From Roseovarius mucosus DSM 17069 (lineage in GTDB: Bacteria; Pseudomonadota; Alphaproteobacteria; Rhodobacterales; Rhodobacteraceae): 64,000 bases of DNA. Shown here one piece after another: positions 21,021 through 31,540 of this stretch. The DNA lies in the NCBI RefSeq assembly GCF_000768555.3, contig NZ_KN293975.1, positions 496,001 through 560,000 on the forward strand. The letters are read 5' to 3'. Under the pieces are notes generated by a model. It did not search any database. It had not been told where the DNA came from and was given only the letters and a program-made list of their open reading frames with translations. The translations under genes and the position numbers were made by a program. The first letter of the stretch is position 1, and each line of letters begins with the position of its first letter.

Positions 21021-21093
21021 GGCCTGTGCATTTACCTTTGTAATTCGGGCGGGGTCGCTCTATCCGCTGGCGTGAAGCGGCGAGGGAGCAGGC

Positions 21094-21759
21094 ATGCGCA
21101 CGGTGGTATTCGATCTGGATGGAACGCTTGCGGATACGAGCGGCGATTTGCTGGCGGCGGCCAATGCCTGTTTTCGCGATATGGGCGCGGGCGATCTCTT
21201 GACGCTGGAGACCGACACCGGCGTGGCCCTGCGCGGCGGGCGCGCGATGCTGCGGTTGGGGATGGAGCGGCTGGGCCGGGCCGGGGATGAGGCCACCATC
21301 GACCGCTATTACCCGGTGCTGCTGGAGGCCTATGCGCAGGCGATTGACGTGCACACGGTGCTCTATCCCGGTGCCATGGCGGCGGTTCAGTGTCTGAGCG
21401 CGGAGGGCTATCGCGTAGCGATCTGCACCAACAAGCCCGAGCGTCTGGCGCGTATCCTGCTGGAGCGGTTGGGGGTGCTCGGCGCGTTTCAGGCGCTCAC
21501 GGGCGCGGATACGCTGGCGGTGCGCAAGCCGGACCCCGAGCATCTGCGCGAAACGGTGCGACGGGCGGGGGGCGACCCGGCCCGTGCGCTGATGGTGGGG
21601 GATACGGTGACGGATCACGATACCGCGCGGGCGGCGGGGGTGCCCTCGGTGCTGGTGGGGTTCGGCCCCGGCGGGGCGGCGGTGGCGGCGCTGAAGCCCG
21701 AGGCCGTGATCGCGCATTACGACGAATTGCCCGGCGTGGTGCGGCGTCTTATCGGCTGA
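21094..21759 (+). CDS. HAD superfamily phosphatase, phosphoglycolate phosphatase-like
   Basis: This 221-residue protein has all HAD motifs: FDLDGTLADT (motif I, residues 6-15), ICTNKPER (motif II), the lysine in VRKPDPEH (motif III) and MVGDTVTDHDTA (motif IV). The helical cap lies between motifs I and II, as in Gph. The nearest well-known activity is 2-phosphoglycolate phosphatase, but HAD specificities vary, so the substrate is inferred. ATG 21094 is well placed. Confidence 0.8.
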   Translation: MRTVVFDLDGTLADTSGDLLAAANACFRDMGAGDLLTLETDTGVALRGGRAMLRLGMERLGRAGDEATIDRYYPVLLEAYAQAIDVHTVLYPGAMAAVQCLSAEGYRVAICTNKPERLARILLERLGVLGAFQALTGADTLAVRKPDPEHLRETVRRAGGDPARALMVGDTVTDHDTARAAGVPSVLVGFGPGGAAVAALKPEAVIAHYDELPGVVRRLIG

Positions 21760-21849
21760 GCCGCAGGGCGGTTTCGGGTTTTCTGAAGGAAGGTGGGGCC
21801 GGGCCGCAAAGCCATTGACGCAAGGCCGGGTGCGCCCCACAACAAGGGC

Positions 21850-23049
21850 ATGACAGAGAGATTCACAGGCAATTTCACGCAACAGGAGCCGATCCCCGAA
21901 GAGGGAATCGCGGCGGCGCTCGACGTGCTGCGGTCGGGCCGGTTGCATCGGTATAACCTTGTGGGCGAGGAGGCGGGCGAGGTGGCCGCCCTCGAACGCG
22001 AATTCGCGGCCTATACTGGCGCGCGCTATGCCTTGGCCGTGACATCGGGCGGCTATGCCATGGCCACGGCGCTGCGCGCGCTGGGAGTGGGGCCGGGCGA
22101 CAAGGTGCTGACCAATGCCTTTACGCTTGCCCCTGTGCCCGGCTCGATTGCCAGTGTGGGGGCGGTGCCGGTCTTTGTGGGTGTCACCGAGGCGCTGACG
22201 ATTGATCTGGAGGACCTGGCGGCCAAGGTGGGCGAGGCCAAGGTGCTGATGCTGAGCCATATGCGCGGGCATCTGGCGGATATGGATGCGCTGATGGCGA
22301 TTTGTGACGCGGCCGGTGTCACGGTGATCGAGGATTGCGCGCATACGATGGGGGCGGCGTGGCGCGGTATCCCTTCGGGGCGCTGGGGCAAGATCGGGTG
22401 TTATTCCACCCAGACCTACAAGCATATGAATTCCGGCGAGGGCGGGTTCCTGATCACCGACGATGACGAGGTGATGGCGCGGGCGGTGATCCTGTCGGGC
22501 TCCTACATGCTCTATGCGCGGCATGGCACGGTGCCGCCTGCAGAGGTGTTCGAGCGGGTCAAATATGACACGCCCAATGTTTCGGGGCGGATGGACCATC
22601 TGCGCGCGGCGATTCTGCGGCCGCAGTTGCGGGCGCTGGAGGGGCAGTGCGAAAAGTGGAATGCGCGCTACCGCGTGGTCGAGGAGGGCTTGCGCGGCAC
22701 GCCGGGGTTGACGGTGGTGGAGCGCGCCGAGGCGGAGCGCTATGTCGGCTCGTCCATTCAGTTTTTGTTGCTGGACTGGGACGGGGGGCGGATTGCCGAG
22801 GTGTTGAAGCGGTGCCTGTCGCGCGGGGTGGAGTTGAAATGGTTTGGCGGGGCAGAGCCGGTGGGCTTTACCAGCCGCTATGACAGTTGGCGCTATGCGC
22901 CGTCTGCGCCGATGCCCGCGAGCGACCGCATCCTGCGCGGGATTGTCGATATGCGTCTGCCACTGACCTTTAGCCTGGAAGATTGCGCGCAGATCGCACG
23001 GATCATCCGGGCCGAGGTGGGGGCGGTGTATCAGGCGCAGGGCGCGTAA
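21850..23049 (+). CDS. DegT/DnrJ/EryC1/StrS family aminotransferase
   Basis: The 399-residue PLP enzyme has the family core: YALAVTSGGYAMATALRALGVGPGD in the cofactor-binding region, then VTVIEDCAHTMGA with the Asp that pairs with the pyridine nitrogen. The Schiff-base lysine is in STQTYKHMNSGEGG (about residue 198). Such enzymes aminate keto-sugars or modify cofactors and natural products. No sugar-nucleotide genes are adjacent, so the substrate is unknown. The start ATG 21850 begins MTERFTGNFTQQEPIPEEG; a longer in-frame start at 21793 reads through low-information residues. Confidence 0.82.
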   Translation: MTERFTGNFTQQEPIPEEGIAAALDVLRSGRLHRYNLVGEEAGEVAALEREFAAYTGARYALAVTSGGYAMATALRALGVGPGDKVLTNAFTLAPVPGSIASVGAVPVFVGVTEALTIDLEDLAAKVGEAKVLMLSHMRGHLADMDALMAICDAAGVTVIEDCAHTMGAAWRGIPSGRWGKIGCYSTQTYKHMNSGEGGFLITDDDEVMARAVILSGSYMLYARHGTVPPAEVFERVKYDTPNVSGRMDHLRAAILRPQLRALEGQCEKWNARYRVVEEGLRGTPGLTVVERAEAERYVGSSIQFLLLDWDGGRIAEVLKRCLSRGVELKWFGGAEPVGFTSRYDSWRYAPSAPMPASDRILRGIVDMRLPLTFSLEDCAQIARIIRAEVGAVYQAQGA

Positions 23050-23092
23050 GGGGACGTTTGGTCGAGAATGGACGTTAGCCCGAAACGTTGAA

Positions 23093-23230
23093 CCGCGCGG
23101 TCGCTGGGCCGGGGACTAGCGAAGCTACGGAAATGGCTGCCTCTTTATGCTTGCCAAGTCCGTATACCCCCTCAGAGAAGCACTCCCTCTCAAATCGCTA
23201 GGCCGCGGGACGGCCCAGCGATCCGCGCGG
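23093..23230. repeat. Long inverted repeat enclosing about 100 bp, MITE-like
   Basis: The arms CCGCGCGG-TCGCTGGGCCG (23093-23111) and CGGCCCAGCGATCCGCGCGG (23211-23230) are complementary apart from one extra base. They bound a segment of about 100 bp with no reading frame. It sits between the convergent ends of the aminotransferase and the M20 peptidase. This could be a small non-autonomous element or a large hairpin terminator. Confidence 0.55.
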
Positions 23231-23293
23231 CGGGCTTCGCCCTTGATTCCGCGCGGGGCGATTGGGGCCAAGGGGATCTAGGTGCCAGCCCGG

Positions 23294-24682
23294 TCACTTG
23301 GCGAGCGCGTCCAGAACCCGTGCCCAGCTTCGGATGCCTTTGTGAAAGCTCTGCACATTGTATTTCTCATTCGGCGAGTGGATGGCGTCATCCTCTTGGG
23401 CAAAGCCGATGAGCATGGCGTCGAGGCCGAGGATCTCTTTGAAAAATCCCGCAATCGGGATGGAGCCGCCCATGCCGGTAAAGACCGCCTCGCGGTTCCA
23501 TTCGTCCGAGAGCGCCTGACGGGCGGCCTCGAATTCGGGGCGGTTGATGTTCATCACGGCCGCGGGCGAGCCGTCGAGATCCTGATTCCAGGTGATCTTC
23601 GCATCGGGCGAGAGACGGTCCTCGACGTGTTTGCGGACCTTCTTGCGCAAAGCGTCGGGGTCCATGTCGCCCACCAGCCGGCAGGTCAGTTTGCAATGGG
23701 CCTCTGACGGGATCACGGTTTTTGTGCCGGCCCCTTGATAGCCCCCCCAAAGGCCGTTGATTTCCAGCGTGGGGCGCGCCCATTGCTGGACGAGGGCGGA
23801 GTAGCCCGCCTCGCCATGGGCGCGGGTCATGCCCACGGACGACAGGTAATCGTCTTCGTCAAAGCCGCAGTTTTCCCATTGGCGCAGCAGGTCGGCGGGC
23901 ACCTCATGGACGCCCTCATAGAAGCCTTCGACGGCGACGCGGCCGGTCTCGTCGTGAAAGGAGGCGATGAGGCGCGAGATTTCGCGCAGGGGGTTGAGGG
24001 CAGGGCCGCCATAATGGCCCGAGTGCAGGTCGATGCGCGGGCCGGTTATGGTGAACTCATCCTTGAGCATGCCGCGCAGTTGCGAGGCGATAGAGGGCAC
24101 GCCGGGGGCCACCATGGAGGTATCGCAGATCAGGGCCAAGTCGGCGGAAAGTTCGGCGGCGTTGTCGCGCATGAAGGGGATGAGCGAGGGCGAGCCTGAT
24201 TCCTCTTCACCCTCGAAGAAGAAGGTGATGCGGCAGGGAAGCGCGCCGGTCACGTCGCGATAGGCGCGGCAAGCCTCGATAAAGGTCATGAGCTGGCCCT
24301 TGTCGTCGGAGGCACCGCGCGCGCGGATCACTTTTCCGTGCGACGTGTCCTGAATCTCGGGGTTGAAGGGATCGGTATGCCAGAGCGCCAGAGGATCGAC
24401 AGGCTGCACATCGTAATGCCCATAGAAAAGCAGGTGCGGCCCAGTGGCATCCGTTGGTCCGTCGATATGCCCCACGACCATGGGGCGGCCCGGTGTTGCG
24501 CGCTTTTCTGCCGTGACGCCAAGGGTTTGCAGGTCTGCGACGAGCCAATCTGCGGCGGCCTCGCAATCGCCCGCATAGGCGGGATCGGTCGAGATCGAGG
24601 GAATGCGCAAGAGCCCGGTCAGCCGGTCGAGGGCGGCGGGCAATTGGTCGTCGATGCGGGAGAGAACGGCGGAAAGCGACAT
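23294..24682 (-). CDS. M20 family metallopeptidase / dipeptidase
   Basis: The 462-residue protein follows the M20 plan. The first metal motif is FYGHYDVQPVDP (about residues 87-98), the bridging region is RGASDDKGQ with the metal aspartate, FFEGEEESGSP holds the catalytic glutamates, and ICDTSM lies before the lid domain. The C-terminal metal histidine is probably in EDDAIHSPNEKYN. Close relatives cleave dipeptides or N-acyl amino acids in the cytoplasm. The precise substrate is not visible. It is divergent from hemA. Confidence 0.85.
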   Translation of the reverse strand: MSLSAVLSRIDDQLPAALDRLTGLLRIPSISTDPAYAGDCEAAADWLVADLQTLGVTAEKRATPGRPMVVGHIDGPTDATGPHLLFYGHYDVQPVDPLALWHTDPFNPEIQDTSHGKVIRARGASDDKGQLMTFIEACRAYRDVTGALPCRITFFFEGEEESGSPSLIPFMRDNAAELSADLALICDTSMVAPGVPSIASQLRGMLKDEFTITGPRIDLHSGHYGGPALNPLREISRLIASFHDETGRVAVEGFYEGVHEVPADLLRQWENCGFDEDDYLSSVGMTRAHGEAGYSALVQQWARPTLEINGLWGGYQGAGTKTVIPSEAHCKLTCRLVGDMDPDALRKKVRKHVEDRLSPDAKITWNQDLDGSPAAVMNINRPEFEAARQALSDEWNREAVFTGMGGSIPIAGFFKEILGLDAMLIGFAQEDDAIHSPNEKYNVQSFHKGIRSWARVLDALAK

Positions 24683-24749
24683 GGCGGGCCTTTGGGTTTG
24701 AGTATTGTTGCGACTGAGGGTATCAGGCCAATCGGGGCTGTCCAGTCAC

Positions 24750-24763
24750 TTGACCCAAGTCAA
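24750..24763. promoter_or_regulatory. FnrL/CRP-FNR type site upstream of hemA
   Basis: TTGAC-N4-GTCAA is a perfect palindrome that fits the FNR-family consensus TTGA(T/C)-N4-(A/G)TCAA. A TAACCT hexamer at 24786-24791 would serve as a -10 with the site centred about 41 bases upstream of the expected transcription start, the classical activator position. FnrL control of hemA is known in Rhodobacter sphaeroides. The site also lies in front of the divergent peptidase gene. Confidence 0.6.
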
Positions 24764-24913
24764 GGAGAGGGGCAGCGTCAATTTGTAACCTGTTGCGTGA
24801 GAGGAATGTATTTTATATCCATTCCAAATATTGAATAGGTGGCGCGACTTGCCGCCCAAGACCCGAAAGGCGGCTGGCCCCGTCGCTCGGTGACGATCAG
24901 GAAGGAAACGCCA

Positions 24914-26143
24914 GTGGATTACGAAGCCAAGCTGGATCAGGCGATCGACCGTTTGCATCAGGAAGGTCGCTATCGCACCTTTATCGACATCGAGCGGAAG
25001 AACGGCAATTTCCCCCATGCAGTATGGCGCAAGCCGGGTGGCGCGGAGCAACCGATCACGGTTTGGTGTGGCAATGATTACCTGGGAATGGGCCAGCATC
25101 CGGTTGTCCTGAGCGCAATGCATGAGGCGATTGACGCCACGGGCGCGGGATCGGGCGGCACGCGCAACATTTCCGGCACCACGGTCTATCACAAGCGGCT
25201 TGAGGCGGAATTGGCCGATCTGCATGGCAAGGAAGCGGCGCTGCTCTTTACCTCGGCCTATATCGCCAATGACGCAACGCTGAGCACGCTGCCCAAGCTC
25301 TTTCCGGGGCTGATCATCTATTCCGATGCGCTGAACCATGCCAGCATGATCGAGGGCGTGCGCCGCAACGGGGGCGCCAAGCGGATTTTCCGGCATAACG
25401 ATGTAGAGCATCTGCGCGAGTTGCTGGCGGCGGATGATCCTGCCGCGCCCAAGCTGATCGCCTTCGAAAGCGTCTATTCGATGGACGGGGATTTCGGCCC
25501 CATCGAGGCGATTTGCGATCTGGCGGACGAATTTGGCGCGCTGACCTATATCGACGAGGTCCATGCGGTGGGCATGTATGGCGCGCGCGGGGCCGGGATT
25601 TGCGAGCGGGACCGCTTGATGCATCGTCTGGATATCATCAACGGCACGCTGGCCAAGGCCTATGGCGTGATGGGCGGCTATATCGCGGCCTCGGCCAAGA
25701 TGTGCGACGCGGTACGCTCTTATGCGCCCGGTTTCATTTTCTCGACTTCGCTGGCCCCGGCGCTGGCGGCGGGGGCCACGGCCTCGGTCGCGTTCCTCAA
25801 GACGGCCGAGGGGCAAAAGCTGCGCGATGCGCATCAGACGCAGGCGAAAATCCTCAAGACGCGCCTCAAGGGCATGGGCCTTCCGATGATCGACCATGGC
25901 AGCCATATCGTGCCGGTGATCGTGGGCGACCCTGTGCATACCAAGAAGCTGAGCGACATGCTGCTCGAGGGCTATGGCATCTATGTGCAGCCGATCAATT
26001 TCCCGACCGTGCCGCGCGGCACCGAGCGGCTGCGCTTTACCCCCTCGCCGGTACATGGGCCCAAGGAGATGGATGCGCTGGTGCGCGCGATGGATGAGCT
26101 GTGGAGCCATTGTGCGCTGAATCGCGCCGAAATGGCGGGCTGA
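24914..26143 (+). CDS. hemA: 5-aminolevulinate synthase
   Basis: The 409-residue PLP enzyme condenses glycine and succinyl-CoA to 5-aminolevulinate, the alphaproteobacterial entry to heme. Family motifs are [69 protein letters not shown] and the PLP lysine in [14 protein letters not shown] (about residue 248). The start is set at GTG 24914, giving [20 protein letters not shown] behind AGGAA; a GTG 75 bases upstream is in frame but adds residues unlike the family. A FnrL-type site precedes it. Confidence 0.96.
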   Translation: MDYEAKLDQAIDRLHQEGRYRTFIDIERKNGNFPHAVWRKPGGAEQPITVWCGNDYLGMGQHPVVLSAMHEAIDATGAGSGGTRNISGTTVYHKRLEAELADLHGKEAALLFTSAYIANDATLSTLPKLFPGLIIYSDALNHASMIEGVRRNGGAKRIFRHNDVEHLRELLAADDPAAPKLIAFESVYSMDGDFGPIEAICDLADEFGALTYIDEVHAVGMYGARGAGICERDRLMHRLDIINGTLAKAYGVMGGYIAASAKMCDAVRSYAPGFIFSTSLAPALAAGATASVAFLKTAEGQKLRDAHQTQAKILKTRLKGMGLPMIDHGSHIVPVIVGDPVHTKKLSDMLLEGYGIYVQPINFPTVPRGTERLRFTPSPVHGPKEMDALVRAMDELWSHCALNRAEMAG

Positions 26144-26257
26144 TCCCTCTGCGCGTGCATTATACCTTGCCTTGTGTTAACGTCTGATAAAGAAAAGTTC
26201 AGAGTTCGAATCGGGACATTCGGGCAGCTGGGCAAGACACTCGAGAGGCAGGGGCGC

Positions 26258-27490
26258 ATGATCGGGCGGCGATTTTCGCGGAAGGCCGAAGTTGAAGAGG
26301 TTGAAGCCCGTGGCTTTGACGCCTTCGAATTGCGCCTTGGCGATTTGATGCGCGGCGAGCGCGCGACGCTTGGCAAATCCCTACTGGATGTGGAACGAGA
26401 GCTGCGGATCAAAGCCAATTACGTGGCCGCGATCGAGAATTGTGATCCGTCTGCCTTTGATACCCCTGGTTTCATTCCTGGCTATGTCCGGTCCTATGCG
26501 CGCTATCTGGGGATGGACCCGGATCAGGCGTTCAAGGTGTTTTGCGAGGAATCCGGATTCTCTATCGCGCATGGCATGTCGGCTGAGGCGTCGTCGATCC
26601 GCAAGGCGGGCCCGGTCAAGCCGCGCAAGGCGGCGATGCAGGATCCGCTGATGTCGCCCAATACGCCATTCCTGCCCGCCTCGGAGAGTTTCCTGTCGCG
26701 GATCGAGCCGGGGGCGATCGGATCGGCGCTGGTGCTGGTCGCGCTCATCGGGGCGATTGGCTATGGCGGGTGGAGCGTGTTGCGACAGGTGCAGCAGGTG
26801 CAGCTTGCGCCGGTGGAAAATACGCCGGTGGTGCTGGCCGATCTGGATCCGCTGAGCGGGGCCACGGCGGCAGAGACGGACGCGGGCGAAGATGCCGCAT
26901 CGGGCGTCTTTCAGCCGCCGCGCGACGAGCGGTTGAGCAGGCTTTACCGCCCCAAGGCGCTGGATGTGCCGGTGATGGTGGCGCGGGATGCGCCGATTTC
27001 CACGCTGGACCCGCGGGAAGTGGGCACGCTGAGCCCGGTCGCACCGGAAGCGGATCGCGACAGCGGTATCGCGCTGGCGCTGCGCGAGGCGCAGGAATTT
27101 GACGCACCGGGCCCGAACCGGCCGCAGGTGGTGGCAGGAGCCATGGCCGAGGTGCAGGTGGTCGCAGTGCGTCCCGCTTGGGTGCGGGTCCGTGCCGCCG
27201 ATGGCAGCGTGATTTTCGAGGGTATTCTGAACGCGGGCGATAGCTATCCTGTGCCGGCCACGGAAGAACCGCCGACGCTGCGCGTGGGCGAATCGGGGGC
27301 GATCTATTTCGCGGTCAACGGTCAGCATTACGGGCCTGCGGGCACGCGGGGGGCTGTGACCTCGGGGTTGGCGCTGACGGCGGAGGATTTGACCGGGCGG
27401 TATGCGCTGGCAGATATAGAGGCCGATCAGGACCTGATGCGCTATGTCGCCGAGGCCGAGATCGCGCCTGAGGCTGTCCCGCAACAATAA
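26258..27490 (+). CDS. RodZ-like helix-turn-helix membrane protein (DUF4115)
   Basis: The 410-residue protein has an N-terminal Cro/C1-like HTH (LGDLMRGERATLGKSLLDVE, then IENCDPSAFDTPGFIPGYVRSYARYLGMDPD). One membrane helix follows (GAIGSALVLVALIGAIGYGGW, about residues 149-169), then a periplasmic part ending in a DUF4115 domain (VVAVRPAWVRVRAADGSVIFEGILNAGDSY). RodZ links MreB to the cell-wall machinery. ATG 26258 follows AGGGGCGC; an in-frame GTG at 26174 adds 28 residues without a ribosome binding site. ispG follows, the usual rodZ-ispG order. Confidence 0.85.
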   Translation: MIGRRFSRKAEVEEVEARGFDAFELRLGDLMRGERATLGKSLLDVERELRIKANYVAAIENCDPSAFDTPGFIPGYVRSYARYLGMDPDQAFKVFCEESGFSIAHGMSAEASSIRKAGPVKPRKAAMQDPLMSPNTPFLPASESFLSRIEPGAIGSALVLVALIGAIGYGGWSVLRQVQQVQLAPVENTPVVLADLDPLSGATAAETDAGEDAASGVFQPPRDERLSRLYRPKALDVPVMVARDAPISTLDPREVGTLSPVAPEADRDSGIALALREAQEFDAPGPNRPQVVAGAMAEVQVVAVRPAWVRVRAADGSVIFEGILNAGDSYPVPATEEPPTLRVGESGAIYFAVNGQHYGPAGTRGAVTSGLALTAEDLTGRYALADIEADQDLMRYVAEAEIAPEAVPQQ

Positions 27491-27570
27491 GCGACACGCG
27501 ATTGCCGTGAACTCCGGCACGGTTTATCGTGCGGGGAACAGTCACCTTCAGACCAACGAGGTCAGACGCG

Positions 27571-28698
27571 ATGTCGCTCAATCATATCCGCCCGTGGCGC
27601 AATATCTATCGCCGCAAGTCCCGTCAGATCATGGTGGGCAATGTGCCCGTGGGGGGCGATGCGCCCATCACGGTTCAGACCATGACCAACACGCTGACCA
27701 CGGATGTGGCGGGCACGGTGGCACAGGTGCAGGCGGCGGCAGAGGCGGGGGCGGATATTGTCCGCGTTTCGGTGCCGGATGAGGCCAGTGCCAAGGCGTT
27801 GAAAGACATTGTGCGCGAAAGCCCGGTGCCTATCGTGGCCGACATTCATTTTCACTATCGGCGCGGAATCGAGGCGGCGGAGGCGGGGGCCGCGTGCCTG
27901 CGGATCAATCCGGGTAATATCGGCGATGAAAAGCGGGTGCGCGAGGTGATTGCCGCGGCGCGGGATCATGGCTGTTCGATGCGGATTGGCGTCAATGCCG
28001 GGTCATTGGAAAAGCATTTGCTGGATAAATACGGCGAGCCGTGTCCCGATGCGATGGTCGAGAGCGGTTTGGAGCATATCCGTATTCTACAGGACAATGA
28101 TTTCCACGAGTTCAAGATCAGTGTGAAAGCGTCGGATGTGTTCATGGCCGCCGCCGCCTATCAACAATTGGCCGAGGCCACGGACGCGCCGATCCATCTG
28201 GGGATCACCGAGGCGGGCGGCCTCATGTCTGGCACGATCAAGAGCGCGATCGGTCTGGGCAACCTCTTGTGGATGGGGATCGGCGATACGATCCGGGTGA
28301 GCCTGAGCGCCGATCCGGTGGAAGAGGTCAAGGTGGGCTATGAGATCCTGAAATCGCTGGGCCTGCGGCATCGCGGGGTGAATATCATCTCTTGCCCGTC
28401 CTGCGCGCGGCAGGGGTTTGACGTGATCAAGACGGTCGAAGCGCTGGAAAAGCGGCTGGAACATATCAAGACGCCAATGAGCCTGAGCATCATCGGCTGC
28501 GTGGTGAATGGCCCCGGAGAGGCGCTGATGACCGATGTCGGCTTTACCGGCGGTGGGGCAGGCAATGGCATGGTCTATCTCGCGGGAAAGCAGAGCCATA
28601 GGATGGACAATGCCCAGATGATCGACCACATCGTCGAACAGGTCGAGCGGCGGGCGGCGGAAATCGAAGCCGAGACAGCGGCGCAGGCGGCGGAGTAG
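27571..28698 (+). CDS. ispG: 4-hydroxy-3-methylbut-2-enyl diphosphate synthase
   Basis: The 375-residue iron-sulfur enzyme performs the penultimate step of the MEP isoprenoid pathway. The TIM-barrel start [24 protein letters not shown] is diagnostic. The [4Fe-4S] ligands are in SCPSCARQG and in [10 protein letters not shown]. The start at ATG 27571 gives [17 protein letters not shown], matching the family; an upstream in-frame start at 27529 is unlikely. Its position behind the RodZ-like gene is conserved in many proteobacteria. Confidence 0.96.
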   Translation: MSLNHIRPWRNIYRRKSRQIMVGNVPVGGDAPITVQTMTNTLTTDVAGTVAQVQAAAEAGADIVRVSVPDEASAKALKDIVRESPVPIVADIHFHYRRGIEAAEAGAACLRINPGNIGDEKRVREVIAAARDHGCSMRIGVNAGSLEKHLLDKYGEPCPDAMVESGLEHIRILQDNDFHEFKISVKASDVFMAAAAYQQLAEATDAPIHLGITEAGGLMSGTIKSAIGLGNLLWMGIGDTIRVSLSADPVEEVKVGYEILKSLGLRHRGVNIISCPSCARQGFDVIKTVEALEKRLEHIKTPMSLSIIGCVVNGPGEALMTDVGFTGGGAGNGMVYLAGKQSHRMDNAQMIDHIVEQVERRAAEIEAETAAQAAE

Positions 28699-28722
28699 CG
28701 CGGTCTTGCTGCGGTTGCGTGA

Positions 28723-30072
<1,350 letters not shown>

Positions 30073-30085
30073 GCGGGCGCGCGGC

Positions 30086-30141
30086 GGGGACGGAAAATTG
30101 AAAATTTTCCGGGGCGGAATTTTTTCAAAATTCCGGTCCCC
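30086..30141. repeat. Three-way-junction palindrome after eno
   Basis: An outer 6-bp stem GGGGAC/GTCCCC (30086-30091 and 30136-30141) encloses two perfect 8-bp hairpins, GGAAAATT-GAA-AATTTTCC (30092-30110) and GGAATTTT-TTC-AAAATTCC (30116-30134). It could terminate eno transcription or be a mobile palindromic unit. It starts 14 bases after the eno stop. Confidence 0.7.
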
Positions 30142-30226
30142 CCTGCGCGGTGCTTTTGTTTTTCGCAGATTGGTTTTAGGCTTGGCCAAGGCGCACTGAG
30201 GCGTCTTGGCCCGGAGGCGGTCTGGC

Positions 30227-31540
30227 ATGGGAATCGACGATCTGCGCAAGGATGTGGGCGACCAGACCTGGGTCGATGTGCTGCGCGCCATGGACCGGAC
30301 CTATGCCGAACTGGTCGATTACCAGGAGCAGCTCGAGAGCCGCAATGCGGAGCTGACAAATCTGCGGCATTTCCTGTCGTCGATCATGGTGTCGATCAGC
30401 GATTATCTGGTGGTGGCCGATAAACACGGCACGATTGCCGATGCGAGCGCGTCGTTCTGCACGCTGGTGGGGATCGAGGTGGCCGATCTGGTGGGGCGGC
30501 CGTTGCGCGATTTCGTGGCGGAGGCCGATACCGGGGGGCTGAGCGCCGCCATGGCCGAAACGGTCGCGCTGCGCCGCACCCATACACAAAACGCCGATCT
30601 CGTGACACCCGATGGGCTGGAGCCGGTGGAATTCAGCATCGCGCCGCAATTGGACCGCCGCCGCAAGAGCACGGGTGTCGTGCTGACCGGGCGGCCACTG
30701 GGGGCGCTCAAGCGTGCCTATGCCGAGTTGGAGCGCAGCCATGAGGCGCTGAAACAGACCCAAGGGCAATTGGTGCGTAATGAAAAGATGGCCTCACTGG
30801 GCCGGTTGCTGGCCGGGGTGGCGCATGAGTTGAACAATCCGATCAGCTTTGTCTACGCCAATACGCATACGCTGGAGAAATACCTTGCCACGTTCGAGAC
30901 CTATTTCGAGCGGGTGCAGGCGGGGGCGAGCCGAGAGGAACTGGTGGCGCTGCGCGAGGCGTTGAAGCTGGATCGCAACCTCAGGAATCTGGCCCATGTG
31001 GTGCAGGGCGCGCGCGACGGGGCCGAGCGGGTGCGCGACATTGTCGAGGATCTGCGGCGACTGTCGGCGGATGGCGCGGGAGAGATGACCGATTTCGATC
31101 TGCTCGAGACCGCGCGCGTCGCGGTCAACTGGATCGAGCGCGGTGCCAAATCCGAGCTGCGGACCAGCTATATGGGGGAGGCGCCCTGTTTGGTGCGGGG
31201 GCGGCCGGGGCATATCCAGCAAGTGTTGATGAACCTCGTGCAAAACGCGGTGGATGCAATGGAGGGCATGGCGGACCCGGCGCTGCGGCTTGATCTGCGC
31301 TATGAGGGCGCGCGCGCGGTGCTGGATATCTGCGACACGGGGCCGGGGATTGCGGCGGCGGAGGCACAGGCTATTTTCGATCCGTTCTACACCACCAAGG
31401 AGGTGGGCAAGGGCACGGGGCTGGGCCTGTCGATCTCGCACAAGATTGTCGAGGAACATGGCGGCACGCTGGAACTGGTCGAGTGGGCCGGGCCGGGGGC
31501 GTGTTTCCGCCTGAGCCTGCCTCGCGGGGGGGCGGCATGA
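30227..31540 (+). CDS. hupT: Hydrogenase regulatory sensor histidine kinase HupT
   Basis: The 437-residue soluble kinase has an N-terminal coiled segment, a PAS domain (about residues 45-155, ISDYLVVADKHGTIADASASF) and a linker. The H box is KMASLGRLLAGVAHELNNPI with the phospho-acceptor histidine near residue 204, and the ATP-binding N, G1 and G2 boxes follow (QNAVDAM, DICDTGPGI, GKGTGLGLS). In Rhodobacter capsulatus HupT phosphorylates HupR when H2 is absent, which shuts off hupSL, and HupUV modulates it. The start ATG 30227 follows GGAGG by 11 bases; ATG 30206 is unlikely. The stop overlaps hupU (ATGA). Confidence 0.93.
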   Translation: MGIDDLRKDVGDQTWVDVLRAMDRTYAELVDYQEQLESRNAELTNLRHFLSSIMVSISDYLVVADKHGTIADASASFCTLVGIEVADLVGRPLRDFVAEADTGGLSAAMAETVALRRTHTQNADLVTPDGLEPVEFSIAPQLDRRRKSTGVVLTGRPLGALKRAYAELERSHEALKQTQGQLVRNEKMASLGRLLAGVAHELNNPISFVYANTHTLEKYLATFETYFERVQAGASREELVALREALKLDRNLRNLAHVVQGARDGAERVRDIVEDLRRLSADGAGEMTDFDLLETARVAVNWIERGAKSELRTSYMGEAPCLVRGRPGHIQQVLMNLVQNAVDAMEGMADPALRLDLRYEGARAVLDICDTGPGIAAAEAQAIFDPFYTTKEVGKGTGLGLSISHKIVEEHGGTLELVEWAGPGACFRLSLPRGGAA

